A stretch of DNA of 64,000 bases, taken from NCBI GenBank assembly GCA_022818135.1, contig JAFMSR010000012.1, positions 13,777,662 through 13,841,661 of the forward strand, read 5' to 3'. Positions within the stretch are counted from its first letter, which is position 1, and each line of letters begins with the position of its first letter. The notes under the pieces were generated by a model. It was not told the origin of the DNA. It was given only the letters and a program-made list of their open reading frames with translations, and did no database searches. Positions 10,156 to 21,300 of the stretch are shown here, piece by piece. The position numbers and the translations under genes were made by a program. This DNA comes from Saxidomus purpurata. Lineage: Eukaryota > Mollusca > Bivalvia > Venerida > Veneridae.

Positions 10156-11250
10156 CTGTGAATAAAAAAAAATCACATATACTTTCACATCTCAACAATA
10201 CAGACAAGCAAATAAAATTCATCACCTGTACACTTTACCCCACATTTTACAGAAAATTGAATTAAAAAATATTAAAGCAAAAATGGTAATACCTTGATGC
10301 TTTTGACTAAATGAAGTCTCAACAGCTATCTAGAAGTGGTTTTTTTTATTCGACATGTTGCGAAACTTAAACATGACATTGTATCACCTTGTAAATTGAT
10401 GTCGGTCTTTAAGAATGACCTTGACCCTCAACTGAACTTGCTAAAACATGAACTCTATGCATCTAATTATTTCAAAATCTTCAGGCACTTCAAAAGATGC
10501 CAAGTAGTTTGAGCAGACATTAAACATACGGTAGTCTTGAAATATTACTTTGAAACATATTTTGGGGGGCTTTTACAAACTGGTTGTCAACAGCTGTAGC
10601 CCAAAATTTAATTTGACCAATGATTTTGTTTGATTTCTTTTGTTACCATGAGTTGACAATAAAACTGTAACCTGAACTGATCACAACGGCTCGAAGTCAT
10701 GTGAAAACTATGCTTCAAAAGTGTTGTTTTATGTGTGTAAAAGTTATATTTTGCAAAACATTTTTTTTTAAACCTAAATTGCACATTTGGTTCACTAGGG
10801 ACCAAGTACAAGTCAAGGCCCTCCCTACGACCCTATACGGCAAAGGTATATTGTGTCAATGTATTGATTGCAGCCTTTATTTCAATTAATTTCGAGATGA
10901 AATAATGGTGTGGGTCAAAGCTAAAAGCAAAACCCTTGTCTTTATCATTAAGATACGGAAATTTTTTTTCGTAAAAGACGGAAATTGTTTAGTATTCCAT
11001 TTGAAATATATTTGTGCAACCAGGTCCCTATGCACATGAGTCATGACATGTCAAATTTTGCATTGATTTTTTTCACCATGTCACATGATTATGATCAATC
11101 AATTCTCACCTCTTTTTTGATATGCTTAGCTTTATTTGACAGCAAAATCACTGAACTGCATCTTTCGCAGAGTAGTTTAGACTTATTGCTTTGATCTTCA
11201 TCAACATGAACACCAACAGCAGTTGAAATTTCAGTTTCACTCATTTTCAT
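9913..11250 (-). CDS. RABIF: RABIF/MSS4-like Rab guanine nucleotide exchange factor and chaperone, two exons
   Basis: Coding exons on the minus strand are 11250-11110 (47 codons, donor GTGAGA) and 10155-9913 (80 codons plus TAG, acceptor TTATTCACAG), joined in phase 0 for 127 residues; human MSS4 has 123. The zinc site is complete: Cys28-x-x-Cys31 in LLCERC and Cys97-x-x-Cys100 in CADCEIGP. Family hallmarks are WVVDDMFTFENVGF, IKYLICADCEIGPVGFH and FYLPHMKKK. MSS4 binds nucleotide-free exocytic Rabs such as Rab8 and stabilises them, acting in the cytosol on secretory membranes (family knowledge). A second ATG two codons in (11244) could also be used. The gene is convergent with the ligase gene. 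Confidence 0.95.
11110..11250 (-). CDS. RABIF: RABIF exon 1
   Basis: Encodes the start and the first zinc knuckle Cys28/Cys31, with a short acidic N-terminus like that of vertebrate MSS4. It is too short for a simple ORF search and was identified from phase, donor site and the LLCERCSS motif. Confidence 0.9.
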
Positions 11251-11740
11251 CAATGTTTTTTGGAGGCTTGGACAACGGTGTGACAGTAAAATATTCCCAG
11301 CACCAATGTCCTATACGTAATTCAGGGGAAGTAACTGCTTTGAGCCAAATTAAAATTTTAAGTTTAGGTTGTCTCCCTTGCATTAGCAATTTAGCACCCA
11401 ACTGATTTAAATGGTTTCCATTTCTTGTAAATATTTCAGTCTTCCGAGATCTAACACAATCTCTTTATGTTATTTATGAGTCAAGGAGACTTTACAATAA
11501 TTACATACCTAAATAAATACAGTATGCTTTTGCACATGATAGTTGACTCTCCAGGCTGACACTTTTATGGATCTGGCATTTTTGTCAAACCACCTTAGAA
11601 AGCTCCCATCCAATTTCGCTTGCCTCAAGTCAAATAAATAAAGACTACCTGGTACACCCCAAAAGCTTTTCCATTATTCAATCTAGTGACCTAAATTTTG
11701 ATCTAACTTATGGCAGACATTTCATGTTAGTAAAAGAAGA

Positions 11741-11778
11741 GTCCGTATATTACATAGATCTATTGTAATATACCGGAC
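11741..11778. repeat. 38-bp near-perfect palindrome upstream of RABIF
   Basis: GTCCGTATATTACA and its near reverse complement surround an AGATCT centre. It lies about 490 bases upstream of the RABIF start codon. The GTCC...GGAC ends with TATA-rich arms resemble the CGGACC fold-back family. Confidence 0.75.
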
Positions 11779-11989
11779 CCAGGTAAAATTCAGACCAAGT
11801 TTGATTTATATGTTTGATAAGAATGCTATGTCTACTTTTAGACCCTAACTAAGTAACGTATATTTTTGTTGAATATGTGCTTATTAGGTCCACCACCCTC
11901 TGGCAAGGTATATATGCAGTATAACCCCGGGAGTAACATAACCCTGTTACTTCATGGTAATAACATGGCCAGACGGGTCATTTAGCAAT

Positions 11990-12090
11990 ATCTGTCACCA
12001 GGGAAACATCAGGAGGTTGTGGGATTTGAGCCCCACTGTGGTCACAACCGTAAATCTTCATAAGATACCAGTACTGAAACTTACAATGGG
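11990..12090 (+). repeat. Diverged tRNA-derived SINE-like copy
   Basis: Shares GGGATTTGAGCCCCACT and GGTCACAACCGT with the better copies at 12171 and 50939, about 200 bases away from the first. The 5' part is poorly preserved. Confidence 0.55.
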
Positions 12091-12170
12091 GCATACCTCT
12101 GTCAGAAAAAAACATAAAATTCACAGATCTTGCAGCTGGAAAATGTCTGGTGTTTCTGTAGTTTTCAAAG

Positions 12171-12360
12171 GGAGTGGTGGTGTAGAGGTAAAGGTGTCTG
12201 CTGCTCATCCCGGAGGTCAGGGGTTCGAGCCCCACTGGGGTCACGACCATACCTCCTCATATGACACCAGAACTGGTTTTCCCAGGAAGCGGACTTGAAA
12301 GTTACTCATTAAGTTCCAAGCTTATTCACAATAGAGCTATGAAAATAAACTAGTATAAAC
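12171..12360 (+). repeat. tRNA-derived SINE
   Basis: The head GGTGGTGTAGAGGTAAAGG (A-box region) and B box GGTTCGAGCCCC lie at tRNA spacing. A non-tRNA body with CATATGACACCAG and AGTTACTCATTAAG matches 50939-51142 along its length. Two matching copies plus pol III boxes support a SINE. Confidence 0.8.
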
Positions 12361-13189
12361 CAAGATAATAGAGAAACTTCAGACAAGGATGTTGACAAAG
12401 GGAGACAACTAGCACAGCTCTTTTGATGGTATTAAACAAATGGACTACTTTCTCTACACAGAATTTATATGTGCTTTGGTTAAGGGTTCTATTCTCTGTC
12501 TTGTATCAGCAAGGTCCTCTATGTGTTGCACATGGCAAAATCATTAGCATTATATATTTAGGTATATCAGCTGTACTGACTGCCAGCTCTGCTTTTCTAA
12601 ATAGTTCGATAATTATTCCTTCAGCATATTTTTCTTCTATGGGTCTGGTTCCTGGTGTGTGTGGTGTCAGATTTGAAATTGTCTAGTGGTCTTTTCTTTC
12701 ATTTCTCTCTTACCAAAGTTCCATCTACATCCATTATTCAACATTTAAATCATGATGTTTGGGTACATATAAAGACAAAACAAGTAACTTTTCAAAAATA
12801 TTTTCTATTTTAAGACGTTTCTAATGTGGAATACACATTATCTGCTTCAGAAAGCAACACAGAGAAAAGCTTTACATTAAATTAATATAGCATATAACAT
12901 ATACAAAGCTGTGGTAACAGATCACAATGAATTTCTCTAATAACACTTCATTTATAGTTAATTAAAGTCAGCATGAATATCTACTCCTTGTATTGTTAGT
13001 AATAGAAAGTCTCTCTGAAACCCAACACTGAGAGTTATTTATTAAGGTGTATAGTTCATTTCTGTTTAGTTCATTCTGTTTACATTAATACTGAAAAAAA
13101 TAACATATAAAATTAAAGATGTAGAGCAATTAACAGTGAATGAAAGAAAGCTCGACAATCCAATCTATGCAAAGACTAGCTTTTAGTAC

Positions 13190-13500
13190 AAGTAATTGAA
13201 GTAATTGAGAGCTCTTAGTACATGTATATGCAATCCAGAGCTCTTTGTAATATTCAATGTAGAGCTTTTAGTATAAGTAATTGAGAGCTCTTAGTATATG
13301 CAATCCAGAGCTCTTTGTAATATTCAATGTAGAGCTTTTAGTATAAGTAATTGAGAGCTCTTGGTATATGCAATCCAGAGCTCTTTGTAATATTCAATGT
13401 AGAGCTTTTAGTAGAAGTAATTGAGAGCTCTTGGTATATGCAATCCAGAGCTCTTTGTAATATTCAATGTAGAGCTTTTAGTTGAGTAATTGAGAGCCCT
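13190..13500. repeat. 70-bp minisatellite, about 4.3 copies
   Basis: CAATCCAGAGCTCTTTG recurs at 13231, 13301, 13371 and 13441, an exact 70-bp period with few substitutions. Within each unit GAGCTCTT(A/G)GTA and AGAGCTTTTAGTA are shorter related sub-repeats, so the unit itself arose from a smaller one. Confidence 0.95.
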
Positions 13501-15215
13501 TAGTTTTAGTAACCTGACCCTGAAATATTTCATCAGTCTGAACAAAACACTGCTTACTTATGTAATTCATATATGAAAATGTAAAGCCAGAAAGGCTCAG
13601 TAAATTAATAGAAGTTAAAACATGACAGCACTTTAGGGAAAAAAACTTCTGCTTCGGCTGGTGTCAGTATGTTAATCATTATGTAAACGAGTAATTACCT
13701 TTACAGAGACATACATCTTTCTGTTACATACAAACTAGAATATAAGCCAAAGCACTGTTGCTTCTAACAACAAAATATGTAAACCTTTGAAAGGCCGTGT
13801 CAGATGAATCAATGATAACACATGAGAATGAACCACTTTGTGACACAAACATAAATATGGTATTAAACAAATCTTTCATGTAAATGATATAAACTTTAAC
13901 CCTGAACCCTTGCCTTGGTGGCAGCAAAAGATTCTGCCTCCGCAAGCAGTGCAGATCATGATCAACGTGTACGCTTCTTCATACTGCTCATGATCTGTAC
14001 TGTTTGCTACATGTGCCATATTCAAATCACTAAACTCTCAGTGAGCACTTCTTGAAACAATTCATTTAAATGCCCAAAGTCAAAACTCAACTGGACAAGT
14101 CCATATTTAATCTAGCAAGGCAAGAGTAAAATATAACGAACAATATATTTGCTAGACATTTAATTGCTGCCTGGTTTCAGTTTGGAGACAATAAATTGCT
14201 GTAAATGGCTAATTATTATTTACTCTTTACTTAAATAGAATGGTTAACTTTACTGTTACCAAGGGAGCAACACTTTTATGGACTTCATTGATTTTCGTAG
14301 AGGCCTACCTGCCTATAAACTTTTACCAGCTGAACTAAAGTCTTTCTATTCATTACTCGGAATAACAATAAACAAATAACAATTATTGTCCTTATCAGGG
14401 CATAAATCCACTAAATGTGAGCACTAAAGATGATCAAAGACTGCTAAATTTCTCAGCTTGTTCTGCGAAAGACTTGCTTCGAAATTTCAGAACACTGCAT
14501 GAAATACAGATCGGAACTTGATATAAATGTAGAAACAAAACTACATGAAGGCTGCAACAAATGTCACACTGAAGGTCCAGAAATATGCATAATGATACAA
14601 GTGTTAATAAACTTTTTCTAACAGATTTATTGAAATTATGCGCTTTATGTTGGTGCGGTTTATGTAAACGCCTCTGCTTGCAAACACAAATACCGATAGC
14701 TGTGTTATTTCGATCCTACAGAAAAAACTAAAGTGTACTTTCGAATATAGTATATACATGAACTTATCTGTTCAGACCAAAAATAGGACAATAATACTAT
14801 ACATGTACATAATTTATCTATATCAATGACATGTTTACAACACATGGCACAATATAATATATCTTTGGATCACAGCAGTATCTCCTCGACAAAATTAACA
14901 TAATTCATCTTAAATAAAATATACAAGTGATTCTTATAGCAAAACAAATTAGGCCAAAACAAATTAATACCCTTGTTCAGATAACTCTTAACAGCCAAAT
15001 TTTTTAGCTCCTACTCTAAATCATTTTTTTTTAGTCACAAAAAAATTCCACCATTTTCAGAGAAGTCTGGTGCTCAGTTCAGCATAAATGAAATAATTTG
15101 AAGAGTAAAAGATTTTCCTTCCAATCTAGCCTGTTTTGGAACCAAACTATTATTTTTTCTTGGCCTAATTCATAAAAAAACACAAAGAGAGAAAAAGAAG
15201 CAATTAAGCACTAGT
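13501..15215. other. CAS gene 3' flank
   Basis: AT-rich sequence following the CAS stop codon on the minus strand; no other coding region seen. The complement of AATAAA near 14636 is the best candidate polyadenylation signal, which would give a 3' UTR of roughly 580 bases (inference). Another lies near 13033. Confidence 0.4.
13946..14008. repeat. Copy of the CAGTGCAGATCATGATCA fold-back family
   Basis: AGTGCAGATCATGATCA and the facing arm TGCTCATGATCTGTACTG lie about 30 bases apart. It belongs to the same family as 1343-1415. Confidence 0.8.
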
Positions 15216-18200
15216 CTACAATCTAGACGCTTGTGCAACAAGCAATTTTAAGTTATGCGCCGAATGAGACACATTTACCACCCTGTCAACCATTTCCTGT
15301 ACTGCCGGCACAGACGGGTACTGTAATGCTGCTGTTTTCGTTGCGGTCACCGTCAGCTTTAAATTGTCACATAGAATATTTGCACACTGAATTATTTTAC
15401 TTCGGACGAGTTCGTGTTTCAAATTTCTGTGTAAACTATCACCAATGTATACAAGTTTATGGGCTGATACAACAACAAATTTACTGTTAGAAATGAACAC
15501 TTTTGGAGCTTCATTGTTCTCAATACATGAGAAGAAAGCATCAATAGAGTTTGTAAGAAGTGTAGAATGTGTGTCAAGCTGTTCAGCATAGAATGCCAAC
15601 ACCTGTTTATCCTCAAAATCAAGAGGTTCCAGTTTTTTTGGTTCATTATCATGCTCTGGTACATCCATTGATTCAGGCTTGCTTTCAGTTGTCTTTTCCA
15701 TATCATCTATTTCACCTAGATGATCTTGCCTTTTTAGAGTACCTGTGCTATTTTCGATATCAGGTACCACTGTTTGAGTCTCATTTTTCCTTTTTAGAGT
15801 TCCAGTATCATTATCAGATTCTGACTCATTCTGCACATTTTCAATATTCTCAAATTCTTCCAGTTTTGCGTCTCTTTTTAAAGTACCACCAGAATCATCT
15901 GAGTATATATTAACTCCATCAATTTCGTCTAGTGTTTGCTCCATCTCTTTCTCGTAAGAGTCATTCATTTTCAGTTCTGATTCTTTCAAATTATCATTCA
16001 GATCTGATGTTGATTTATTCCCTGGCACATGTTTTTCTACAGACTTTTCTTTATCATCTTCCAGTTCAACATAGTCATATTCTTGTATGAGATCTTCCGT
16101 TTTATAAGAACTTCTGTCACTTTCATTATTTTTGTCAACAGACAATCTTTTGATTTGAATATCACCTGACCAGTGTTTGTATTCTCCTGAATTTCTTTTG
16201 TTAGTAAAGTCACCTGAAAGTCTTTTCACATCTGGTCCAGTAAATCCAAACTCCTGCGCTCTTGTAGGAGTTGGGGGCAATGGTCGCTCTGTTGGTGGGG
16301 GTGCAGGTAAAGGTCTTGCCTGCACAGGAGTGCCGATATTTAGAGTTTTTGAAGGTAACACAGGTTTACGACCAACTGGCGGTTTTCCTGTAGATGTTGG
16401 GGTGGAATGATCTGAATTTCTTGAGCTTCTATTAAAGTCTTTGGCACGTTTAAAAAGTAAAGAAGAATTACCTTGAATGAAAGAAGCCAGCTTACGGACA
16501 TCACTTGTTAAATCCTTAGTTATTGAGGCAATTATTGCCAGATCGTCTTTCTTATGCGAATCATTTGTTACTATTTTCGACACTCTCCAATCTGCATCAT
16601 CCAGATGCTTTACACAAACTCTCATTTGTTGCAGTGCTTGTTGAAGTGGTATCAGATATTTGCTCAGTTTGCTAATCAGCTTCCTCTCCGACAACTTAGC
16701 AGAATTTGCCAAAGTACCTTGACCAAATTCAACAAACTCACCTAAGGTCTCTTCAACATTAACCGCAGCTGTTCTTATATCATACAATTTCAGTTCTAGA
16801 TTATCTTTCTTTCTCCATGAACTGTGTACATATGCACTGAATTTATTCACTGCTTTTTGCACATCTTGCTGCAATTTTATAACCAAATCATTTGCAGCGT
16901 CATGTTCTAGAGGAAGTTCATCATATATAGGTATGTCAGATCCTCTAGAATCAATACTGCATGTGGACAGCCTATTACTGCCTTCATTGCTATCAGAAGA
17001 ATCAGACTTTGATGAAATCACCGAGTCCCTTGTAACCTGTGGCGGAATATCATACACACCGAGCGGTTCTGTGGGTTGTTGTGTAACCGATAATGATGAG
17101 AATTCCTTTGTCATATTTTTGACCGGCGCATTATTTCTAGGAGAGTCATACAAATCGTCAACAGCATGTTCTTGACGTTTCAGTTGTGGTTTCTCTTCTA
17201 AGTTTTCAGTGAGTTCATTTGGAACTTGTGCATCAGGCTCATCATAATCATTTCCGTCATCATCATCGATATCCTGACAGAACTTGTCCTTTGTTGGTGA
17301 AGCTGTAAACATATCATCCTTGGTGATGTTTAATGGCTGTTGACTTTGTGGGGTATCATAGTCATCCAGCAATGATCCAAGAGAATTAGATTTGTGTCTT
17401 CTCGTTTTACCTGCTATAGGTGGTTTTCCTATTACAGCTTGTGGACTTTGTTTAGGGACGTCATAGTCTTCCAGATCAGATTGCGAAATGTCCGATTTTA
17501 ATTCCCGCGATGCGCTCATTCGTCCCATCATGCTTTGAGCAAACGGAGACTTTTTCGGAACATCATAATCTTCGAGAAAATCTCCAGGGCTTGTTGGTTC
17601 CGATCGAGGAATCCTCATATTTCTGAACTGATTTTCTCTCTCACTATTTATTGCTGCTAGTTTTGGTATGTCATAATCATCCAGCATTGACGGAGGAGAT
17701 TTCAGTTTTGGGGGAGAGTCGTACATATCTAGTCCTGAATCCTTTGAGGATCTTATAGGGTATAATGCTGCTTTTGCATCCCTTGCTTCGCGTTCTCGTT
17801 GTGAGGGCGGAACATCATACATATCCAATGGTGAAATATCCATACTAGATCGTGCAGAATCACACATACTAGGGGGATTTGATTTGGATAGACCACTCGA
17901 TAAGCTCATTGATTCATCCGAGAATTTCGACGACAGACTAGTTCTAACTGATCCTGACTGCATATCATATGGATCAAGATGAAGTTGAGACGGAGGGGTG
18001 TCGTACATACTCAACTCCTGAGATCTATTAAAACTCCGATTCTGAGGTGGAGTGTCATAGAAAGACTGTTCAAAACTGGATGCCGAAGCATTGAGAAGAT
18101 CTTCTCTTGATGAATGGTTACTGCCTGTTGCATTATACATGTTACCGTTCATGCCAGGATATCGTGTTGGCGGAACATCATAGTCTGATTGACCTCCTCT

Positions 18201-18248
18201 TGACTGGTCAAACATGAATAGATTTCCATGACGATTTGGTGTAACCAC
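15216..18248 (-). CDS. BCAR1: CAS gene giant 3' exon: substrate, four-helix, Src-binding and FAT-like domains
   Basis: A 3033-nt uninterrupted coding exon with acceptor GTATTTTCAG. It holds the 12 YxxP motifs (YDVP, YDTP, YDSP, YDIP, YDEP types), the helical serine-rich domain, YDYV, three GTLKR repeats in an acidic stretch (about residues 891, 917, 938), and the FAT-like end. The open frame begins 12 bases before the acceptor, so the in-frame ATG there is intronic and probably not a start. Confidence 0.95.
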   Translation of the reverse strand: MVTPNRHGNLFMFDQSRGGQSDYDVPPTRYPGMNGNMYNATGSNHSSREDLLNASASSFEQSFYDTPPQNRSFNRSQELSMYDTPPSQLHLDPYDMQSGSVRTSLSSKFSDESMSLSSGLSKSNPPSMCDSARSSMDISPLDMYDVPPSQREREARDAKAALYPIRSSKDSGLDMYDSPPKLKSPPSMLDDYDIPKLAAINSERENQFRNMRIPRSEPTSPGDFLEDYDVPKKSPFAQSMMGRMSASRELKSDISQSDLEDYDVPKQSPQAVIGKPPIAGKTRRHKSNSLGSLLDDYDTPQSQQPLNITKDDMFTASPTKDKFCQDIDDDDGNDYDEPDAQVPNELTENLEEKPQLKRQEHAVDDLYDSPRNNAPVKNMTKEFSSLSVTQQPTEPLGVYDIPPQVTRDSVISSKSDSSDSNEGSNRLSTCSIDSRGSDIPIYDELPLEHDAANDLVIKLQQDVQKAVNKFSAYVHSSWRKKDNLELKLYDIRTAAVNVEETLGEFVEFGQGTLANSAKLSERKLISKLSKYLIPLQQALQQMRVCVKHLDDADWRVSKIVTNDSHKKDDLAIIASITKDLTSDVRKLASFIQGNSSLLFKRAKDFNRSSRNSDHSTPTSTGKPPVGRKPVLPSKTLNIGTPVQARPLPAPPPTERPLPPTPTRAQEFGFTGPDVKRLSGDFTNKRNSGEYKHWSGDIQIKRLSVDKNNESDRSSYKTEDLIQEYDYVELEDDKEKSVEKHVPGNKSTSDLNDNLKESELKMNDSYEKEMEQTLDEIDGVNIYSDDSGGTLKRDAKLEEFENIENVQNESESDNDTGTLKRKNETQTVVPDIENSTGTLKRQDHLGEIDDMEKTTESKPESMDVPEHDNEPKKLEPLDFEDKQVLAFYAEQLDTHSTLLTNSIDAFFSCIENNEAPKVFISNSKFVVVSAHKLVYIGDSLHRNLKHELVRSKIIQCANILCDNLKLTVTATKTAALQYPSVPAVQEMVDRVVNVSHSAHNLKLLVAQASRL

Positions 18249-18339
18249 CTGAAAATACACAAGGATATACTAGTTAAATCATACAGTCAGTCAGAAAATA
18301 ATCATACAGTGCCTATCATTAGTAAACCAGTCAGAAGAA

Positions 18340-18372
<33 letters not shown>

Positions 18373-21300
18373 ATTATTAAAAAAAAAAAAAAAAAAAAAA
18401 ATTTTTTTTTTATTTTTAAAAAAAAAAAAAAAAAAAAAAATTTTTTTATACAATCATACAGAATCTATAATTTGTAAACCAGTCAGAAAACAATCATACA
18501 GTATCTATTATTTCATTTCATTTGTAAACCAGCCAGAAAACAATCTTTACTATATAGCAAATAAATACACAAATTAAAAGAAAAATCATTTCAATCATGC
18601 AACACATTAATTTTTATTTATTAAAATCTTAACCTCTTACATGAAAACCTGTTATAATGAAAATACCAAAAAGCACACAAAAACAGAAAACACAACGAAA
18701 CATAAAAACACCAGACATAGACAATGATGAAACATGATATAATGTTGGACCTGTACATATGTACAGTGACCCGCAGGCTGGATAAAAAAAGTTTCAAAGT
18801 TGAACATCAAAAGCTGATACATATAAGTTAAAATGTCATTTTTGTGTCTTTGGCCGGCCAACAAAAATTTCGAACATATACGTACATATACATGTACATG
18901 TCATGTGACCTTGATTTATTTCCGTAAGTGATACATCCTTCATTTTGGTATTTTTTTTGTACTTATGAGAACAATAAAATCTCTGTTCAACACCACTAGG
19001 AATCAAAATAAGGACACGAAAATAACTTCACCTTACTGACTCATAAGAAAATTTACGACATTTTTTCATTCAATGTTTCCTGCTGAAAGGTTAGGGTGAT
19101 AATTGTGTTCAACTTGCGATGACATGAACATATATTACAATTATTTTCACGTTTTGCTGAAGAAAGAAAAAAACTTTTTCGCGAATACTTGCGATGAAAT
19201 TAATGTCTGACAATACCTCTGTTATGATCTTACATCCAGTATGCTATATAATCTGACATGTTCAAAAAGTCAAATACAAATGTACAAAATTCAGAAATTT
19301 TCTAATTTTTCACTTCCATTTGAATAAAACACATGCATTTTCCATTAACATTTTACACTCAACTGCTCCCGGTGAAATGACTAAACCCTGGGTGCAAACT
19401 GTGGTTTTTTCAAGCTCGGCAATATTTTCCGTCTCTCTCCGCAATAAAGTTGAGCTAATTTCCATATCTCCATACGTCCAGTTGACAGGAGAATTGAAGT
19501 CGCATTAATATAATTAAAGCAAATAATGAGTCAATTTCTCTGACAATACGCCAAACATACCGAGGTCATCTGGAAAAACACTTCTCAAAGGATTATTTTA
19601 ATAGTTACTTTCATACAAAGTGAACTTGGTTTAGGAAGTCTGTATTAAAAGATTAAGCAAACTGTATTTTGTTTGTCCCCCAAATCAAGCTTTAAAAAGA
19701 TCATGAGGCGGGGAAAACGTACCAGCCAGACTACAATATCCATTCATGTTAATTTTGAGGGGCTGTCACCATTTAATTCAGTACAGCCCTATTTCAGTAT
19801 TTACTTGCATGCATCATCCTGCAGAGGGAAACATTGTGACCTTGTATTAAGAAAACAAGACGAATTTTGATGCAAGGCATCAAAGACGCCGCGCATGTTT
19901 TGAAGCATGGCTGGGAGATGGGCACTGGGGCAGGTTTCTATTATAAAATGTGCGTGGTTAACATCAGCGAACCCTTTTTTACTACATAAAATGATCATTA
20001 CCTCTGTCACGGACCTATATACACATTATGTTAATTATGTTATTTGTTTTATTCATCCTTGTAATGATATATGCAAATAAAAAGATTTTAAATGATTTTC
20101 TAGTTTCTGTTTTTTATTTTCATTCACTCATGGGAATTTTCGTAACTGGAAATGCAGATAAGTTGTTAAACTGTCAAAGAACTTGAACAAAAAATATCGC
20201 TAAAATTTATCGAACTATTTAAATACAAAAAAAGAAAAGTAATACTTTTTTCTAATAGGGAACGGACCTATACACATGTGTATATAGGTCCGTGATTGCA
20301 ATGATTTTGGGTTTTAATACCGTCTAAGGGAGGTAATCATTACAACATAAAGTACACACTAAGTTACATCGAACTAATTTGCTTAAAACCTAACCTATCA
20401 TTCTAAAATTACACATATTCAACAAATACATTAATTTTTATCATTTAGAATAATAAAAAGTGTATTTAACATAAAAAACTATTGAATTAAGACTTGTTTC
20501 CGGTAATCTCATTTGTTTTTGGTTGTTTCCGGTAAAAAGTTGTTTTCGGTAATCAGTAATACCGGTCCGTGCCTCTGTGTATTTAGCTGTATATCCTTTT
20601 TGTTTATGAAACTGATTTATAAAAATAAAGTTTTTATTAGTAATTACAGTCGAGTCTCGATTATTCGAAGTAGCATAATACTAAACCGTTATGTAACTTC
20701 CATATTGTTTGTCTATTGTGATAATTAAATACCTCTTTTCTCACAACATTAATTATTTTCGGATGCTAATTTTACACTGGCTATTTTTAGATATCAAGGA
20801 ACTGATACACAAAACTATTTATAACCATGGCTCCTCCCACAATTTCACTGAATCACAGGTCGGTTAATAGGAAGCAGAGGCAAAAACCTGTGCAAATATA
20901 ATTTACACCGGGTCTAAATATTGTGAAAAAGAACTATCTGTAAAACAGATATACCTGCCCCTCCCTCCCTGTAGCTGGTAATGTGGATTTTTCTTTCTTT
21001 CTATTCCCGAAGCATTATAACACTCCAGCAATATGGCGGAAAGAGACGAAATCCACATGATTAATTATGCTGTGACGTATACATTTTACAGAACTTCCAT
21101 TGGCTGATTATTGTTTTTGTTTACAAATGATGGAATGGAATTCCGTTAGGGCCCTACGTATTGCATAGTTGGGTGAACGGTTTTTCTTTACAGTTTCAAT
21201 ATTAAAGTCTAATATGTAGTAATTAAAATGGTTTTTCATTGATTTTTCACGTTGGCGCCATGTATTCTATTATCTGAGTGTTTAGAGATATCAAAACATC

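Larger units (their letters stand above)
11251..13180. other. RABIF upstream and intergenic region
   Basis: No gene recognised. It must hold the RABIF promoter. It contains two SINE-like copies and one palindrome (listed). A minus-strand frame at about 12540-12690, with a readable stretch near PGTRPIEEKYAEG, is open for some 55 codons but matches nothing I know. Confidence 0.4.

Noticed and set aside
11954..12298. 114-codon plus-strand frame
   Set aside because: Runs through two SINE-like copies; the frame comes from repeat sequence.
12540..12700. Minus-strand open stretch near PGTRPIEEKYAEG
   Set aside because: Reads more protein-like than most, but begins right after a stop, has no clear exon borders and matches no family I know.
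15569..15913. 114-codon plus-strand frame over the CAS exon
   Set aside because: Antisense shadow of the giant exon; no domain and no splice logic.
18249..18260. In-frame ATG four codons before the giant CAS exon
   Set aside because: These bases form the intron end (GTATTTTCAG); using them as a start would require an unspliced transcript.
18341..18448. Long A and T runs
   Set aside because: Could suggest a retroposon tail, but there is no associated element, and such runs are prone to assembly error.
21036..21112. Plus-strand ATGGCGGAAAGAGACG start with nearby GTGACG and GGCGCC motifs
   Set aside because: Looks like a promoter with a start codon, but the frame ends after 24 codons and no downstream plus-strand exon fits.
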